This document shows positions 62,379 to 64,000 of a DNA stretch of 64,000 bases, one piece after another (position 1 is the first letter of the stretch; each line of letters starts with the position of its first letter). The notes under the pieces are model-generated. The model searched no databases. It worked only from the letters and a program-made list of their open reading frames with translations, and had not been told where the DNA came from. A program made the translations under genes and the position numbers. This DNA is from Pseudomonadota bacterium (GTDB taxonomy: Bacteria > Pseudomonadota > Gammaproteobacteria > Steroidobacterales > Steroidobacteraceae). Where the stretch lies: assembly GCA_016703895.1 (NCBI GenBank), contig JADJBE010000001.1:621501-685500 (forward strand), given 5' to 3'.

Positions 62379-63170
62379 TCAGCCGCCCTTGGTCTGCTTG
62401 CTCCACACCGCCCACGGGCAGTTGCCCTTCGCTTCCATGCGATCGAAGGTGATCTTGTCCTTGAACGTGTCCATCGCCTGCCAGAAACCGGAGTAACGAT
62501 ACGCCGCCAGCTTGCGCTGCTCGATCAGTCGATGGAACGGCTGTTCGACCAATTCCTCGCCTTCTTGCACATAGTCAAAGATCTGGTTCCTGAGCGCGAA
62601 GAAACCACCGTTGATCAAAAATTGATCACCGCGCACGGGGCCCATCGTCGAGACGAATCCGTCCGGGCCCGTTTCAACCGAATGGAAACTGTGCCAGGAC
62701 TGGACTGCAGCGAAACTTGCCACCGCCTGCTTGCGCTCGAAATCCGCCAGCAAATCGTTGAGCGGCAGGTCCGACAAGCCATCCGAGTAGTTGGCAAGAA
62801 AGACGGGCTCGTTTTCAACGTACTTGCGCACGCGCAGCAAGCGCTGGCCGATGTTCGAGTGCAGCCCGGTCTCGACGAAGGTGATTTTCCAGTCGTCGAT
62901 ATCCGAGGAATGCAGTTCGCGCTTGCGGCCGCCCTCGCTCAGCGTGAAGTCGTTGGTCATCGCTTCGTTGTAGTGCAGGAAATAATCGCGGATCAGATCG
63001 CCGCGATAGCCCAGCGCCAGCACAAAGTCTTTATGACCGAAGTGCGCGTAGTAGCGCATCAGATGCCAGATGATCGGCCGATAGCCGATGTTCACCAGCG
63101 GCTTTGGAATCGTGTCCGAGTGCTCGCGCAAGCGCGTTCCCAGACCACCACAGAACAGCACGACTTTCAT
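62379..63170 (-). CDS. rfbF: Glucose-1-phosphate cytidylyltransferase
   Basis: A 263-residue nucleotidyltransferase that makes CDP-glucose from CTP and glucose-1-phosphate, the first step towards CDP-dideoxy and branched sugars. It has FCGGLGTRLREHSDTIPKPLVNIG (nucleotide loop and lysine) near the start, and FLANYSDGLSDLPLNDLL, INGGFFALRNQIFDYV and WQAMDTFKDKITFDRM. The length is normal. AGGA lies before the ATG. It is followed by a coupled C-methyltransferase and preceded by an epimerase/dehydratase, which form a sugar operon. Confidence 0.95.
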   Translation of the reverse strand: MKVVLFCGGLGTRLREHSDTIPKPLVNIGYRPIIWHLMRYYAHFGHKDFVLALGYRGDLIRDYFLHYNEAMTNDFTLSEGGRKRELHSSDIDDWKITFVETGLHSNIGQRLLRVRKYVENEPVFLANYSDGLSDLPLNDLLADFERKQAVASFAAVQSWHSFHSVETGPDGFVSTMGPVRGDQFLINGGFFALRNQIFDYVQEGEELVEQPFHRLIEQRKLAAYRYSGFWQAMDTFKDKITFDRMEAKGNCPWAVWSKQTKGG

Positions 63171-63185
63171 GTGCGCATCCTACTG

Positions 63186-64000
63186 TCAATAGCGCCAGTA
63201 GAGGCTGCTATCGATCTGGCCGGTGTCTTTGAGGTAGTTGAGCTGCTTCAGGCGGGTGAACGCCCGGAACTTGTAAGTGTCCGACGCCATCTCGATCCGC
63301 TTGAACAGCTCGTAGAGTTGCTCGGCGCCACGGCGTGCGGTCCATTCGCAGCGAAAGCCCGGTAATTGCTCGCTGATCTTCTTGAACGACACGCGGTAGC
63401 TGCGATTGTCACCCGCGCTGGACCCCACGGTGACTTCGCAACCCGGCACAACCTCGGCCACGATCTCGGCGAGTTGCTTGATGCGGTAGTTCTCGGTGTC
63501 GGCCCCGACGTTGAACACCTGGCCGTTGACTACCTCGGTCGGCGCGGCGAGCGCACAACGGACAGCCAGGCAAATGTCGTCGATATGCACGATCGGACGC
63601 CACGGCGTGCCGTCGCTGGTCATCGCGATGCGCTTGGTCGTCCACGCGAGCGCCACGAGATCATTCAAGACGATATCGAAGCGAATCCGCGGTGACGCAC
63701 CGTAGGCCGTAGCATTGCGCAGAAACGTGACACAGAAATCATCGGCGGCGAGCGGTGCTACGTCGCGCTCGACCAGCGTCTTGCACTTGGCATAGGCCGT
63801 CTGCGGATTGGTGGGTGACGTCTCATCGACCCAATCGCTGACAGCCAGACCGTAAACGCTACAGGACGACGCGTAGACAAAACGCTTGATCCCCGCTTGC
63901 TTGGCCAGCTTCGCGAGCCGCACCGAACTCTGGTGATTGATCTCGAAGGTGATCTCGGGGTTGTTCTGGCCCAGCGGATCGTTGGAGAGCTCCGCCAGGT
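63186..64000 (-). CDS. NAD-dependent epimerase/dehydratase, 5' end outside window
   Basis: The C-terminal part of an extended SDR sugar enzyme, running past the window end in frame. Visible parts are LAELSNDPLGQNNPEITFEINHQSSVRLAKLAKQAGIKRFVYASSCSVYG, the YxxxK pair in QTAYAKCK, LRNATAYGASPRIRFDIVLNDL, VHIDDICLAVRCAL and VFNVGADTENYRIKQLAEIV. The N-terminal glycine motif lies beyond 64000. With rfbF it could convert CDP-glucose to another sugar (dehydratase or epimerase role not fixed). Confidence 0.88.
   Translation of the reverse strand, partial: LAELSNDPLGQNNPEITFEINHQSSVRLAKLAKQAGIKRFVYASSCSVYGLAVSDWVDETSPTNPQTAYAKCKTLVERDVAPLAADDFCVTFLRNATAYGASPRIRFDIVLNDLVALAWTTKRIAMTSDGTPWRPIVHIDDICLAVRCALAAPTEVVNGQVFNVGADTENYRIKQLAEIVAEVVPGCEVTVGSSAGDNRSYRVSFKKISEQLPGFRCEWTARRGAEQLYELFKRIEMASDTYKFRAFTRLKQLNYLKDTGQIDSSLYWRY

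Noticed and set aside
1..64000. Frequent GTTAG/CTAAC pentamers, often inside TTA-G codon contexts
   Set aside because: A rough hand count gives under a hundred in both orientations, about what base composition predicts, with no fixed spacing or longer shared motif.
1..64000. CRISPR arrays, tRNA and rRNA genes
   Set aside because: I saw no regularly spaced repeats, no cloverleaf-forming segments with TTC-type loops, and no rRNA-like stretches while reading both strands; a covariance search would be needed to be certain for tRNAs.

Overview
The window reads as a high-GC chromosome segment of a Gammaproteobacterium. Supporting this are a FadE-type acyl-CoA dehydrogenase with an N-terminal membrane segment, an ExeA/GspB pair of type II secretion accessories, RimO, DinB, GlmS, dodecin, a Blc-type lipocalin, a YtrA-type GntR/ABC operon, DUF4197 and DUF937-OmpA envelope proteins, and a piece of an XrtA/PEP-CTERM-type exopolysaccharide locus. 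The mix suggests a relative of Xanthomonadales, Nevskiales or Steroidobacterales, but nothing here fixes the genus. I see no rRNA, tRNA, CRISPR array or transposase gene.

Layout. 1-2.4 kb: a GntR-regulated ABC transporter operon with a strong promoter. 2.5-5.4 kb: an ECF sigma factor with a probable partner protein, then malate dehydrogenase. 5.5-11.6 kb: a PPK2 remnant, FadE, two membrane proteins, DNA polymerase IV and a DUF2892 protein. 11.6-16 kb: ExeA, GspB and a DAK2-DegV fusion. 16-23 kb: rhodanese, dodecin, lipocalin, an OmpA/coiled-coil/DUF4197 operon and an opposing operon (EEP nuclease, secreted protein, GNAT). 23.1-28.1 kb: a three-gene signalling module (receiver-like/TonB, receiver-like/serine-threonine kinase, CheA-like ATPase). 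28-37 kb: mixed metabolism (nucleotide-type transporter, NAD(P)-binding lipoprotein, beta-CASP nuclease, molybdopterin oxidoreductase, M20 amidohydrolase, a glycosyltransferase). 36.7-39.2 kb: a CobW GTPase/WD40 pair. 39.6-50.7 kb: small envelope proteins, methyltransferases, a UbiD-like decarboxylase, an SDR, DUF937-OmpA, an FAD monooxygenase and TonB. 50.8-54.9 kb: RimO, a 209-bp inverted-repeat element, a lipoprotein and GlmS. 54.9-64 kb: a polysaccharide region with outer-membrane barrel, export lipoprotein, deacetylase, flippase, a Cys-rich duplicated protein and CDP-sugar genes.

The most interesting system is the 23.1-28.1 kb module. All three proteins look like two-component parts, but residues needed for phosphotransfer are altered: the acid pair and lysine in the first, the phosphoacceptor Asp in the second, the HPt histidine in the third. 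They are combined with a Hanks-type kinase and a TonB C-terminus. Second is a duplicated cysteine-rich protein of unknown function among the glycan genes. Third is the inverted-repeat element after rimO.

Five otherwise intact genes are each broken by a single-base indel in a run of identical bases (398-402, 4004-4009, 13191-13195, 24438-24442, 32599-32601). This looks more like residual consensus error than five independent inactivations, but the sequence alone cannot decide.
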